From Lingula anatina (Eukaryota > Brachiopoda > Lingulata > Lingulida > Lingulidae): a stretch of 29,688 bases of DNA. The translations under genes were made by a program, and so were the position numbers. The stretch is from assembly GCF_001039355.2 (NCBI RefSeq), contig NW_019774792.1:341346-371033 (forward strand). Direction: 5' to 3'. Shown here piece by piece: positions 1-12,240 of the stretch; the stretch's first letter is position 1, and every line of letters starts with the position of its first letter. The notes below the pieces were generated by a model that saw nothing but the letters and a program-made list of their open reading frames with translations, did no database searches and was not told the origin of the DNA.

Positions 1-2868
1 GCAGTTACAATAAACAGTATTACTTAAAGTAGATAAATAAAAATTGATGGGGATTATGTTGTATGCCACTTAATTTTTCAATTTTTCAATTTTCTGTTTC
101 TTTCAAATGGATGTATATAGATTGTGTTAATTCATTTAAAAAAAGGTCAGAGAGCACTTAAAATTAACAGAATCTAATTAATTGACTTTAATTAGAATCC
201 AAGGGTGCATTTGTTTGTGAAAAGTATGCAATCATAATGACCATCAGTTAATTAAAGATCCCATAGGTGTTGAATTTCCAGAATACACAGACTGTATGTT
301 TTTTTCCTATAAGAATTCTACCCAACTGTGTGCTTGGCCTTCTGGCTGTTTTATGATATTAGAAGATATGATGAATATGCATTTTTAGATGCATCTTTAA
401 CTCGATGAAATAAGTATTTATAACGTGTGTCTCAAAAAATACTTTTCTGTTTGTTATCTTGTTAACTTGTTTGTGTGAAAGAAATCCCAGGTCTTCACAA
501 AATTTGAACCATTTTACCACACCAAATTTAATATATGCAATTTAGTCATTTCTTTTACACCTGCAGATAACAGTTAGCCATTGTCAACTTAACCCTCCTA
601 ACCACAATACTTATTGGACTGATCCAATCATAACATATAAACAATGACATGAATTCAGTAGGTAGTAAATCCCAATGGTAATCAGAAAGATACAAAAATT
701 CTTTTAAGAAAACGCAATTTGTGCTGTGTATGCGGTCTGCATTTCAGACTAGCGAGTTCTGAGAATAAACACATCCAAATCGTTCAATGCATGTGTCTGA
801 AGTTTTTTTATTTTGGCCTTAGAACATGTTACATATGAATATGTATGGGTGCTCTGTAAAGCGCAACACAATCTATGACCTTAATTATGTAGATTCATAA
901 TTTGTCTAAGTATTGATTATAGTTTTATCAGGGTTTAAACCCATTTATGATGGCTAAAGCATTTAGAACTAAAGCAACATTTGTTTTTGACCTAGAATAA
1001 TGTCCCCTTTCAAAAGTAGTTCAAATCATATGGGAGCTATATGCTATTGCCAAAGCATAATTCTTATTTGGCCAGATATTTAAAGGAATAAAGTTTTAGA
1101 GGAGAATTAATACGGTAGAGAGCTGACAATTTTACAAATATAGGCCACATTCAGAATAGTGGACTAATGATCTGTTTCAAAAATGTTACCTTCCTTTCCC
1201 AATATATTATACACCATTGAGAAGTGCATTGGTTGAGAACTTATAATACTTTTAAACTACAAAGTGTACACAATAGTTTATTAATAATGGCAACTAGAAA
1301 AGCAATAAGAGACCGCAGACCTCCACTAAGGCAGCAGAATGTCCATCCAAATTCACTCCTAAATTTTCATTCTATAATGATTTAGTTTTTTTATTATTGA
1401 TTGATTATAGATCCAGATCACCACCAAAAACTAATAACTTCTAAGTTAACCCATTTCTGACCTACCCTGAAAATGCCATCGAAATTTATCCATAACTTTT
1501 TAGTTATGATGATGACAAACAAACAAACAAACAGGGGTGAAAACATAGCCTCCTTGGCAGAGGTAATAATATTCTTTACAAGAAAACTAACACTTTTTAT
1601 TTCATATTCCTTTTATTATACCAAGCAGAATGCAATCCCAAGACAAAGCAAGGCCCAAAACTGGCCCAAATTTGGTATATTACATGCTTTAAATATATGG
1701 CAAATGAAATATACAAGCACACACTATTATTTACTATTGGTCAACTTCCTGGCAAATAAGAACTGTCAACAGTCCCTTAATATTACAGCATGCCAATATT
1801 CAGCAAATAATGGAAAATACCAAGGTGTTAATATGTTATGGACTATCTTGATATACATAACTTCATTTGCTTTTTGGCAATCTTCAACAAAACACATGCA
1901 GGGTGCTTCAAACTGATAAAAACTTACCATACAAAAAGTTGAAGTGTTAAAACACAGCATAGACACAGAAATGATGAAATAGATATGGAATTGAAAGATT
2001 ATCATATCATATCAATTACGAAATTAGATGTGCACTGCCTAAAACTCTAGTCTAGGAGTAAACTATTTATTATGTCAATCACATATCATCATGCAGTTGT
2101 AATCTGTTATATCTCCTTTCAAGAGAAAATGCCTCCTGCAAATCAGAGTACCAGTACATGTGTTTAATGTGTGTTCCTTTTTCCTTTTTTTTCTCCATTA
2201 TTGTGCGTATAATATATATGCATGATTAACTGACTATTGACATTTTTTCAGAGTTAAAAGAGCTTACCTCTGTATACTGGCACATACACAGAACCCAAAT
2301 GTAAAAACAATTAAACACATTGATTTGAAGGTAAAATGTGTATTAGACACCTTAGGATGCACATATATACAATCAATAAATTAATTGATGCTTTAGAAAT
2401 GGATTTGGTTTATTAAGTGAAAAACAATAAGTGTAACAAATGGCTGTGCATGAATATCTTTTCAAAAAGAGTAAGATAAAATGTGATTAAATAACAAAAT
2501 CAGTGACCATGGATCAAGTTCAGAGGAAAAAATGTTTTAATAAAAATAATTTAATTGTATTCACCATTATTATATATATTGAATATTATCAATTATATTA
2601 ATTGGAACCTACATTTTCATAATGCTTTATAAATTGCTCTATGCTGGTCACTTTATTAAACAATGCTACTCATTTTATATTTGGAAAAGTAGGAGTGTAA
2701 ATTCTATGCAGGTTCACAGCTCATACAATATAGACTCTACATGTATGGTGTATTAAAATGGGCACTTTTTACAAGCATTGATGTGTAGTTTCACTTCTGG
2801 TTGGAATGAAAAAAAAGTTCTACTTTGTGCATATTTATCAATTCCTATTTATTAATAAACTTTGTATT
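1..2868. other. AT-rich stretch without a recognisable gene
   Basis: I see no exon, transposase fragment or RNA gene here. The longest open frame (147 codons from 1473) has low-complexity, AT-driven composition, resembles no family I know and overlaps an opposite-strand frame of equal quality. The stretch may be intergenic, or intron or 3' UTR of a gene left of the window. Confidence 0.6.
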
Positions 2869-3660
2869 ACTAAGAATGCAGGTAATCTGTGTTATCTACT
2901 TCATATAGCACTTGAGAGAGTATTACTTGCCTGGAAAAGCATTACTAACCTGAGAGGGCAATACTGGCCTGAGATGGCAATACTGGCCTGAGGGGACACT
3001 GCTGTTTATATATGCCAATTGTAAACCAAACATGGCTCCCACGCACTATAGTTGCCGATCTAGAAAACTCAGCTGTTACATACTCAATTCATTACAACAT
3101 CGTTATCAAAGGTCATGATGTATGTAATATGGTCCAAGTTATCCAAATATTACAGCAACTTGTCAAGAACATCGAGAATTGGTAAGTTATAGTGAGGTTT
3201 TCGCCTAGCAACTTCTGGTTTTCGCGGTTTTCGCGGTTTTCGTATTTTCGTAGGACCCTAGTATATGNTCACTAAGAATGCAGGTAATCTGTGTTATCCA
3301 CTTCATATAGTACTTGAGAGAGTATTACTTGCCTGGAAAAGCATTACTAACCTGAGAGGGCAATACTGGCCTGATATGGCAATACTGGCCTGAGGGGACA
3401 CTGCTGTTTATATATGCCAATTGTAAACCAAACATGGCTCCCACGCACTATGGTTGCCGATCTAGAAAACTCAGCTGTAACATACTCAATTCATTACAAC
3501 ATCGTTATCAAAGGTCATGATGTATGTAATATGGTCCAAGTTATCCAAATATTACAGCAACTTGTCAAGAACATCGAGAATTGGTAAGTTATAGTGAGGT
3601 TTTCGCCTAGCAACTTCTGGTTTTCGCGGTTTTCGCAGTTTTCGTATTTTCGTAGGACCC
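2869..3660. repeat. 402-bp-period tandem duplication, two copies
   Basis: Copy 1 (2869-3258) and copy 2 (3271-3660) are about 390 bp each, separated by a 12-bp spacer that contains an N at 3268. By eye they differ at about six positions, roughly 1.5%. Each copy contains a short repeat of the motif GGCAATACTGGCCTGAG, an ATG-started 28-codon frame (ATG at 3032 and 3434), a consensus 5' splice site GTAAGT (3182 and 3584) and a terminal run of TTTTCGC-type repeats ending in GTAGGACCC. The low divergence and the N fit either a recent duplication or two alleles joined by the assembler. Confidence 0.93.
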
Positions 3661-3912
3661 GGAAGAGCTGTTGGGATGTGATATCCCGGTGATTTCCTGG
3701 GTAAGGGAAAGATGAGCTTGGAAGAGCTGTTTGGGATGTGATTTCCTGGTGATTCCTTTTTATATATAAAAGGAAGAGATGATAAAGAGGTTTGGTGAGG
3801 AGAGGGTATCCTCGTGTTTATAATTTATTTATTTAATTATTTGTTTATGTTGTTTGTAAATGATTGAAGATGGTTTGGAATAAAATTCGTGCGCTAACTG
3901 CGTCCATATACA
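3661..3912 (+). promoter_or_regulatory. LTR-like or promoter-like block with TATA box and AATAAA
   Basis: A 59-bp-period direct repeat begins GGAAGAGCTGT at 3661 and 3720. It is followed by a strong TATA box, TATATAAAAG (3763-3772), inside a short inverted repeat (TTCCTTTT...AAAAGGAA), and then AATAAA at 3879-3884. A TATA box followed about 115 bp later by a poly(A) signal, within a segment beginning TGTTGGG (3669) and ending CATATACA (3912), is the arrangement of a solo LTR. I found no target-site duplication. It could instead be the promoter of the dehydratase gene, whose ATG is 260 bp further on. Confidence 0.35.
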
Positions 3913-4045
3913 CTTTATATGCTGTTTGTGTTGTTTTATTATTAATGTTATGCAGTGTCGGTTATTGTCTAGGAGAACACTGATACATGTCAACACGCGC
4001 TTGCTAGAGGGTATGTATGGAACTTTTTGATTGGACATTGAAACT

Positions 4046-4065
4046 AGGTCATTTAAAATGGGTCA
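4046..4065 (+). promoter_or_regulatory. Direct repeat of nuclear-receptor-type half-sites
   Basis: AGGTCA (4046-4051) and GGGTCA (4060-4065) form a direct repeat with an 8-bp spacer, 107 bp upstream of the dehydratase ATG. The half-site matches the nuclear-receptor consensus; function is untested inference. Confidence 0.25.
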
Positions 4066-4171
4066 CAGGTGTCAATAGTTGGAGGGGTGTAATATGCACA
4101 GCACAGACAACAGCGCCAACAAGACCACTAAGGGGAAAGAACTATTAGATTAAATAGAAAGGCAATAAATA

Positions 4172-5320
4172 ATGTCGCTTGCAGTTCCATTGAAAGATAT
4201 CCAAAGGGCACAAACGACGTTAAAGGGGACAGCTTTCAGAACGCCGCTTGTCCCGTTGAATTACTCTGCTTCAGAAGCTATCAAGGTAAGTAGTAGTTTA
4301 AACATATGCTAGTACGGGTTGTACTGTTGTTAACTTGAGCAAATGTGCAATTTTCATAAGAGGTTATTCTATGCGCCAATGTAAACGTGTCATTTACCTC
4401 CAATATATTTAGAGGAAATCCATACGGAAGACATACCCAGAACATGCAGCTACTGGGGTATACAATATGTAACTGCAACATGTACATGTACTCTACCCCC
4501 GTTACTCAATTGGTCAATGTACAGGAGCTTCATTTGACTTTGTGGCAGTTAACAGTATAATACACATAGAGGGTACTCTGTATATGGTGAACTTGTTTTG
4601 ACTCATAGTACAGTAAGTACATTGTACTAGTAGGTAGAGTATGAACATGTACCAGTACATGTACATTCAGTCAATAACTGATGTGATGATAGCATTTTCA
4701 ATTTCTTCTATCCACTATAGATTTACTTGAAACTTGAAAACCTACAACCTATTGGCTCATTCAAATTAAGAGGGGCTTACAACGCTATCAACTGTATTCC
4801 ACATGAAAAACTATCTAATGGTGTTTACACAGCCAGTGCTGGGAACTTTGCCCAGGGTTTATCATGGGGAGCCAAGCAGATGAAGATACCATGTAATACT
4901 ATTGTTCCAGACCATGCGCCACAGACCAAATTAGATGCCATTGAGAGACTAGGTGGAAAGTATTGCAAGGTGCCTTTTAATACATGGTGGACAGTCATTC
5001 AGGAGCATCACTGCGATGGAGTTGCCGGGACCTTCATTCATCCAGTTTGTGAAAAGACTGTCATGGCAGGTTTGTTTGGACTGCAAATTGCTTGATATGG
5101 GATATAAAAGTTAAAAACAGGTTGTCTGTGCCTTGTGTTTCAGAGATAGATGGAAACTATCATCTACTATTGGCATGCCTCTGTTGTTTTATTTTGTTTT
5201 CAGTTAATGTATCCCCCGAAACTTACTTTCCTGGTGCTCTTGATTAATATATCTCCATTTGCCATAAGTCCAAATGCAAAAAGTCTTTAGTCTCTTGTCT
5301 AAAGAACCAGCCCAATCAAA

Positions 5321-5383
<63 letters not shown>

Positions 5384-5919
5384 GCATTTCTTTATCATTT
5401 AAATTTTCTGATATAGGTAATGGTACTATTGGACTTGAGATTTTAGAAGACCTTCCAGAAGTTGATGCTGTAATAATGCCATTTGGTGGTGGTGGACTAA
5501 GCTGTGGCATTGCCTCAGCTTTTCATGCTCTCAAACCTAGTGCCAGAATGTACGCTTGTGAAGTAGAAACTGCTGCACCGCTGGCTGAGTCATTCAAGAT
5601 ACAAAAACCAACTTCCTGTGATTACAAGGCAAGTTTTGTGGATGGCATGGGAGGGAAGTCAGTGCTTGATGAGATGTGGCCAATGGTAAAGGAACTTCTC
5701 ATAGATTCTTTGGTAGTTAGTTTACAGGAGGTGGCAGATGCAGTGAAGTTATTGGTGGAGAGAAATCGTGTTGTGGCAGAAGGTGCTGGTGCGGCCCCTG
5801 TGGCGGCAGCACTGGCTGGGAAAGCAGGCACTGGGAATATTGTATGTGTTATATCTGGAGGAAACATTGACACAGATAAACTGATACCAATTCTTCAAGG
5901 AAAGGTACCCGTCAAATAG
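4172..5919 (+). CDS. PLP-dependent threonine/serine dehydratase-family enzyme (3 exons)
   Basis: Exons are 4172-4285, 4721-5069 and 5417-5919. All introns are GT-AG and phases 0 and 1 join cleanly to a 321-aa protein. It is a fold-type II PLP enzyme. The Schiff-base lysine is K53 in GSFKLRGA, the substrate/PLP loop is SAGNFAQG (77-84), the phosphate-binding loop is GGGGL (178-182), and ISGGNID (300-306) carries the serine expected near the PLP ring nitrogen. The protein ends there, so it lacks the C-terminal ACT regulatory domain of biosynthetic IlvA. Its length matches catabolic threonine dehydratase or serine racemase. The family performs L-threonine/L-serine dehydration to a 2-oxoacid plus ammonia, or serine racemisation; which one applies cannot be decided here. 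Wording such as SAGNFAQGLSWGAK and the WW pair after VPFNT looks closer to bacterial-type members than to vertebrate serine racemase. The start is the first ATG, in frame with the conserved core. AATAAA lies at 6134-6139. Confidence 0.92.
5325..5380. repeat. (AT)n microsatellite in intron 2 of the dehydratase gene
   Basis: An uninterrupted alternating AT tract of 56 bp lies 36 bp upstream of the exon 3 acceptor (AG at 5415-5416). Confidence 0.97.
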
Positions 5920-6133
5920 TATCCTAATTACTACAGTTACTGGTTTCATATACTTTGTAAGCAGCAAACAAGACAGAAACAATTTTCAGAAATATATTTC
6001 TATTTGTCAACAATGTCTTTTTAAATCTTCACATGATTGAGATATTTATTTTGACATAGTGTTGATAGTGTGCCTCTTGTCACTTGAAACATGTGACAAT
6101 ATCCCCTTTTGGGCACATATTAACACAGGATTT

Positions 6134-6139
6134 AATAAA
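6134..6139 (+). promoter_or_regulatory. Probable poly(A) signal of the dehydratase gene
   Basis: AATAAA lies 215 bp after the stop codon on the same strand. It does not overlap the predicted 3' end of the converging gene, whose signal is at 6480-6485. Confidence 0.5.
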
Positions 6140-6479
6140 TTAAAGTAGGTGATGTTTGTGATTAATGAAACAAGTTAATTAATATGATTATTTTATTAGT
6201 CTTGTTTTTCTTTTACCCGTCAGCTGTATATGTTACAAGACAACCAAGGTGCGTATATTATGAACCAATTTGTTTTTATAAATTAAAATGAAAATGAAGG
6301 AATGATATAATGGAATGTCAGTGCCGGTGAGAAAGTAAATGGTAACAGTCAAATGATATTAAATGTAAGTTCTCCCTAACTGTTTGTAGAAAGAGAAAAA
6401 TATTGCAATACAATTTATATAAATATCACAATTTAATGTTTTAAAAGAAATTGTTATTCTTTATATTTTAATATAAGGT

Positions 6480-6485
6480 TTTATT
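6480..6485 (-). promoter_or_regulatory. Probable poly(A) signal of the 380-aa protein gene
   Basis: AATAAA on the - strand, 90 bp downstream of the TAA stop at 6575-6577. Confidence 0.5.
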
Positions 6486-6574
6486 TTTGCACATAGAGGT
6501 GCAAAATATTTTGAAGAACTGTCGAGAACTAAATCTTTTACATAAAAGTCATCACTATGTGTCTGTATTCATTT

Positions 6575-7743
6575 TTAACTCATGACAGACTTAGAGAAAT
6601 ATCTTTTCTCGTCTTCCATCTCCATATCAGACTCTAGTTCTGCCAGCTCTTGCACACACAGTTCATGTTGTTTTTTGATTTGATCCATTACTGCATCATG
6701 GTGTTTGTAAAACTTTCTTAAGCCACACTGAAAAAAATGTACTGAAGTTAGATATGTTCTTTAGAAATATTTCTGATCAAAACTTGAAATGAATTATTTA
6801 TGGGATGTGACTGATGAATGGTTGCCTTTCCATGAGAAAATGATGATAGACATAAAGGCAAGCATTCTCATGTGCATTATTTGTTATACTGTCCCATATG
6901 CAAAACTGTTTGCTATGATTTGGGAATGTAGATTGATTTCACATTGCTGAATACTTGGAATTTTAAATGTTTTTGTCATCCATTTTGATTATTAAAATAT
7001 GATGAACAGGTACATTCAGTCACAAAAAAAATATAAATAAATGAAAAGTAATAACTAGCCGATTTGCCAGCAACTCTAGAACTTGTATACATTTTTTCTA
7101 TAAATCTGTCTCTTCTTCAACTTATGGCAACTGCAATGAAAAAAAGATGTCCATCTATACTCACATAGTCTGTTGGTTCAGGTTCCGTTTCTGTATCTCT
7201 GAAATTGGAATAAAGCACTCTCAAATTAATATGGTATTAAAACCAAAGAAAGTTATCAATTCCATAAACGTGACAGTATTACAATTTACATTTTAAAGTC
7301 AATTTAAATTGTAGTACAAAATTTAAAGATTTCACTTAAAACAATTGGAACATCTGATCAGGTTTATTGTCAGCATACTGCATATGAATAAATGTCCATT
7401 TCTTGTTAACTTTTCTATGTTGTTTGTTCTTCAACAAACATACCACAGTTAAATCAACAAGAAAAAGTACACCATTTACCACCACTGTGGCTGCTGCAAC
7501 TACTGCTATTACTATTACTGCTACAGTACCACCACTACCACTATGACAACAACTATTTCTACTTCCACTGCTTAGTATAATAAGTTAATAACAGATCGTA
7601 ACAGAAAAAGTACCTGTGAATAACCCTTGCTAATGTATCATCCACCATTTCTTTTAACTTAGTGATTTCAGCCTGATATTGCACTACAATACTGGTACCT
7701 CCCTCTGAACCAATGCCTACAAATGGAAGTGGGATTTTGACAG

Positions 7744-7787
<44 letters not shown>

Positions 7788-10770
7788 TACACACACTCAC
7801 ACACACACGCACACACACGAAAAAAAAATGTCAGCATCAAAATTACTGGAGCTAAATTCATTCATAAAAGAAAAGTTGAAATATCCAGATGAAGGCCATC
7901 TGCACCTGATCGCCTACCAAAATATACAGCAGTCTATGCATGATAGAATGCAACGAACATTTCTGCTCAGTACCATATCATGATCCAGCAGACATGGGGC
8001 TCTATCTTGAATTGTTTTTCAATAAATGGATTTATACTTGTAATTAAATCAAATTTAAATACCCCTCATAAGGTCCTCCAATTCCTGTATTTCTTTTCTA
8101 ACCACATCAGCTGTCCTTTTCCCTTCAAAACGCCTGATAAAAATAGCTAACATTAGTGACGTGAAAAAGTTTATTCTAACACAATAAAAATATAATACAG
8201 GTTTCATAAGCTGCTTAGCACAAGATTATGGTTTTAGTGTATTAGCTAGGTTATGTTTTATGCCCTCCTAGATATCAACTGTACAATTGCCATAAGTTCT
8301 CATTTTTACATTTAATTTATTTCATCAGTTAAATTTGGGATAAAACTTACTCATGTAACAGTGTTCCATCCTTTGCAAACACTTTGACTTGTCTTTGTCC
8401 AGCATGTTTGCACATCCAGTCCTCAAGCACCGGGGTGGGGTTCTGAAAAAAAAAGGCAGTGTTAAAAAATAACAATAAAATAATTAATTAAACAAATAAA
8501 ATATGATAACCATAAAATAAATTAATTAAAAAATAAAGTTTCTTCTTTTTAGATTAAATTTAACTTAAAACTCTGTAGACATAATCAAAAGTCTATTTAA
8601 AACAGGATTTAGATGACTGAAGTTTTTCTGTGTGACAACCATCAGACTCAGAAATTTTTGAATTAAAAATCCTTTTGTATTAAACTGGTTGTCAGATGAC
8701 AAGTTTTAGACCAATTTACATTTCAAGTAACACCAGTTTTTCTTTTTCAGAACTCTCCAGACACTTTCTGTCAATTTAAGAGAAAAATTATTAGTGAAAA
8801 AAAATCTTACTTCTTACCCTATAATATCTGTACCTCTTTGGTGCCTAAAATGTCAAATGATTAAAGTAATTTTAAAGAGTTGACTACTTATGTACTAGCA
8901 TCCCCTTTGTTTATATATGCAAATTCATAATACACTACTATATGTTTTTAATCTATGACATCTCTACTTTTAAAGCCAATCAATGAGCTATATACATATA
9001 CAGTATATGTGTATATAGTTCATCGAGCTATTAAGTCAATAGATTATGTTAATCATTTTGTCATCAAAAATCCAAAATAATATATTATAATATGCTATTT
9101 TGCATTTTAAATATAAAGGAACATTTTGAAAAGGTTACAGCTAAATAATCTTACCCACGGTTCTGGTTCTTTAACTTTACTTTTATATGGCAAATCATCC
9201 TCTGGATTCTGTACAGGTGGAACTGTAGGGAGGTCCTCATAGTCATTAGGAAATCCTGGTAAGAAAATCAAACCATCTCTTGGACTCATACCTATAAGAC
9301 GAGGTGGGATCTCTGGTGTGAGCCATGGTGCCAATGGCTTTAAACTAGATGGAAGTTGCCTAAAAAATACCATCAACATTGGCGTATTTATTCACTGTAA
9401 CAGAATTTTATACTGACTTTTCCTTTACTTTTAGCATTTTGGTGGAAAAAGCATAAAAATACCACCTACTGAGTATTCTTATGTAATAATTCGCTTAAGC
9501 ATGTTTTATAGTAGTCTATCATATTTTGTGCTGTTAACCGATAATTTCTTATGTATTGAATGCCAAGTTATTTGAAGGAAATTTACTTACAGACTACTAA
9601 AATAAAGAAATACATTTACTGAGTAATACACTGCTCCAGTTTTTCTTAATATTGTAATGGTATTTGTAATAAGATACATTTGTGTGGCTCACAGTAAAAC
9701 TAAAACATTTCACAATAGGCTACCTTGCACATGGCTTGTGGAGAACACCTGGCAGGAATTCTCTTGGTGATGTCTCTAGTTTATATGGACATCTCTCTCC
9801 TTTTGCCTCAGTTATTAGATCTGAATTACTCCCAAATACTTTCTTGTGCTCTGATAGGCTGTACACATTAGGTTTCAATCTATCATCTATATTATCTTGT
9901 CCTGTATCATAATATGCAGAATGACCTTGGGAACTTTCCAGTTTTGGATGAGCACTTTGTATCCTTTTCTTCATCCCAGTGTGCATATTCTTAATATCAC
10001 TTGTTTGTTTGCCATCTTTAGTGGCTGGTCTTGGTGGAAGAGAATGGTTTGTCTGGAAGAGTTTTGAGGATTTTGTTGTGGAAGAAAGCTCTCTGGCATA
10101 TGCAGAAGTGCATGCTTTGCCTGCTCTTGATCCTGATGGAGGTCTTCTTAACAGCACTAAGAAAGATTTAAAAGAGACAAATTATATGTTGTATTAGCAC
10201 AAGAAATTATACAGTATATGTGCAGTTGCTTTATCAAAGAAAAAGACTTGGGTCAACATATTACTAAACAAAGACATAAGAGTAGTATTAAATGCAGGAC
10301 CCATTAATATTAACACGAACGTAAGGCAAACGAACATAGTAAAGACCCGGTAGAAACAAGTGAATTAAAAACGAAGTACATTCTTACTTTGGCTCAGTTC
10401 AAAGCCATTCTCTGTCGGTAAATAGCAGAGTAAGTTCTTAAAATGACACACTCACTTACCGGGTATAATGACGGAGGTGTCACCGCAGAGCAACTGTACT
10501 GATTAGAATCTACCTACGGTTACAGGCGTGTACTATTACCTACCAGTAGTGCTAGTAAACTACTCCCGTCTGGAAATTCTACTTGTACATCACAAGATTT
10601 AATCCCATTTCTAGATACTTAGAAGTTGTCCTTGTCTAAAATTATTACAAAGCAGACAAGTTTGGTTCCTTTTCATTTTGTACATTATATCATATTATTT
10701 CCATCACACTGGCCTCACCTTTTTCTTCAAGTAAGTTTTTTGCCAGGAAAATAGCTCCTGTGTCCGCCAT
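6575..10770 (-). CDS. Unrecognised 380-aa coiled-coil-containing protein (8 exons)
   Basis: Exons on -, 5' to 3': 10719-10770, 9724-10156, 9155-9359, 8351-8442, 8063-8133, 7614-7716, 7165-7198, 6575-6727. Every junction is GT-AG and the phases (1, 2, 0, 2, 1, 2, 0) chain without a stop, giving 1143 nt. The start MADTGAIFLAKNLLEEK is the only ATG in the first exon frame, in an ATGGCGG context. Residues 20-160 are Ser/Lys-rich and look disordered. About 160-235 is Pro-rich (APWLTPEIPPRLIG, LPGFPNDYEDLP). A compact segment follows (VLEDWMCKHAGQRQVKVFAK), then charged helical stretches (VVRKEIQELEDLM, YQAEITKLKEMVDD) and a C-terminal acidic coiled coil (MDQIKKQHELCVQELAELE). I do not recognise the family. 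The many small phase-consistent exons argue strongly that it is real. It converges on the dehydratase gene with about 340 bp between their poly(A) signals. Confidence 0.85.
7748..7818. repeat. Compound (AT)n(AC)n microsatellite
   Basis: (AT)n at 7748-7781 continues into interrupted CA repeats to 7818. It lies in the intron of the - strand gene and ends about 31 bp from the exon 6 acceptor, so it occupies the expected branch-point region. Confidence 0.95.
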
Positions 10771-12240
10771 GATTGTTTACACCAGCAACTTGTCATGACG
10801 AACCCAATATCGAGTATGATTATAAGCTCATATATTCCAGATTTACATGAACTGTTCGTTTGTCAGGAATGATTTTGATGCAAATATTCAGCAGTAAATG
10901 TTTTTAAATCANCAGGCTGAAATATTAGCACTTGTTTTGTTATAATTAAGATTGCACAAAATAATTGAAAATGTGTGTATAATTGTTCGGAATCTGTTTT
11001 TTGAATGTGTCATAAAATTTTCAAATGGGTAATCTATGGCAATTTGTTGTAGTGGTTTAGCATTTTATTTATTTTTCACAAAAAAAAATTTTTACTGCCA
11101 CTTCAAAACATATTTGAATGTCATGTACACAGCAGCCAGAAAGTATAAATATCAATAACATTGGACTAAAACTACATCTGTAGTCAGATATTGTCAAAAA
11201 AATGTGAAAAATCTTAACTGACAATACACTTTCCTATCCACTTTTACTATTAATAAGTAATTAACCAAAATAGCTTTTACTACTTTCGTCTAAAAATAAA
11301 TTTGATATTTACCACATTTTATCTAAGTACAAAATTAATGCTGCAATCTCTGGACAATGTGGGCTCAAAGACGGCCCAAATTAAAAACAGAAACTCGTCT
11401 TGTAATTCAGTTTTACTGATATTCTACTTTATCATCTAAAAAAAACACCATATCTATCTCAAACTAAACTATTATCATCATATATGACCAATGGCATTCT
11501 TAATGTGATATATAACTATCAGATACTGAACAAAAAGGGAAATTTTCCCCCAAAAGGGCAGCAGCATGTTTTACATCAACCGGATTGGTCAATTTGGCAA
11601 GCACCAGATGGCCAATCAAAACTGCTTAAATATTCACTTCTTACTATGGAAACAGTGAGAGAAAGGTGGCATGGGGAATGAAGTGTCCAGTACCATGAAT
11701 TTTTGATTCTTTCACAAACAATGATGCATTAACGAGGCTCAACAATTAAACTTGCCAGAAAAGTAATTTAGGCAAAGAGAAAAATGCAGTGCCCGTCATA
11801 ATTCCCTGTAGGAAAAAGTAATAATTTCACTTGAGATTTATGAAATAATTGGAATAATTTACCTTTAAAGCAAAACGTAATTTTTTCAAACATATGAACA
11901 GGTGTCCACTTTAAAGAATGACCAAATGCAACATATTTACTTAATCAAATTGACAAATTCTTTCTTTGACACTTGAACGTGCAGAGCATTTAAGTGACAG
12001 AAAAAAGTGCAAAAAGCCCAGCGACATCCTCCTCCTGTACCATGTGTTTAGAATCTTTGTTTCACTATTTATATACTTGTCTACATTTATATTTATATAT
12101 TTATACCTATTTTACAATTCTAGTGGTAGGAACTTGCTACATCTTTACCTGTTCTGCAGTTAGCCATGTCCACTACTAGTTAATACTATATTACACCTTG
12201 CCATGGGTTTTGAAGGCTGCTTGTTAAAAGCAATCAACTG

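Noticed and set aside
1473-1916. 147-codon open frame on +
   Set aside because: AT-driven composition, no domain, competing antisense frame, and no splice or promoter context.
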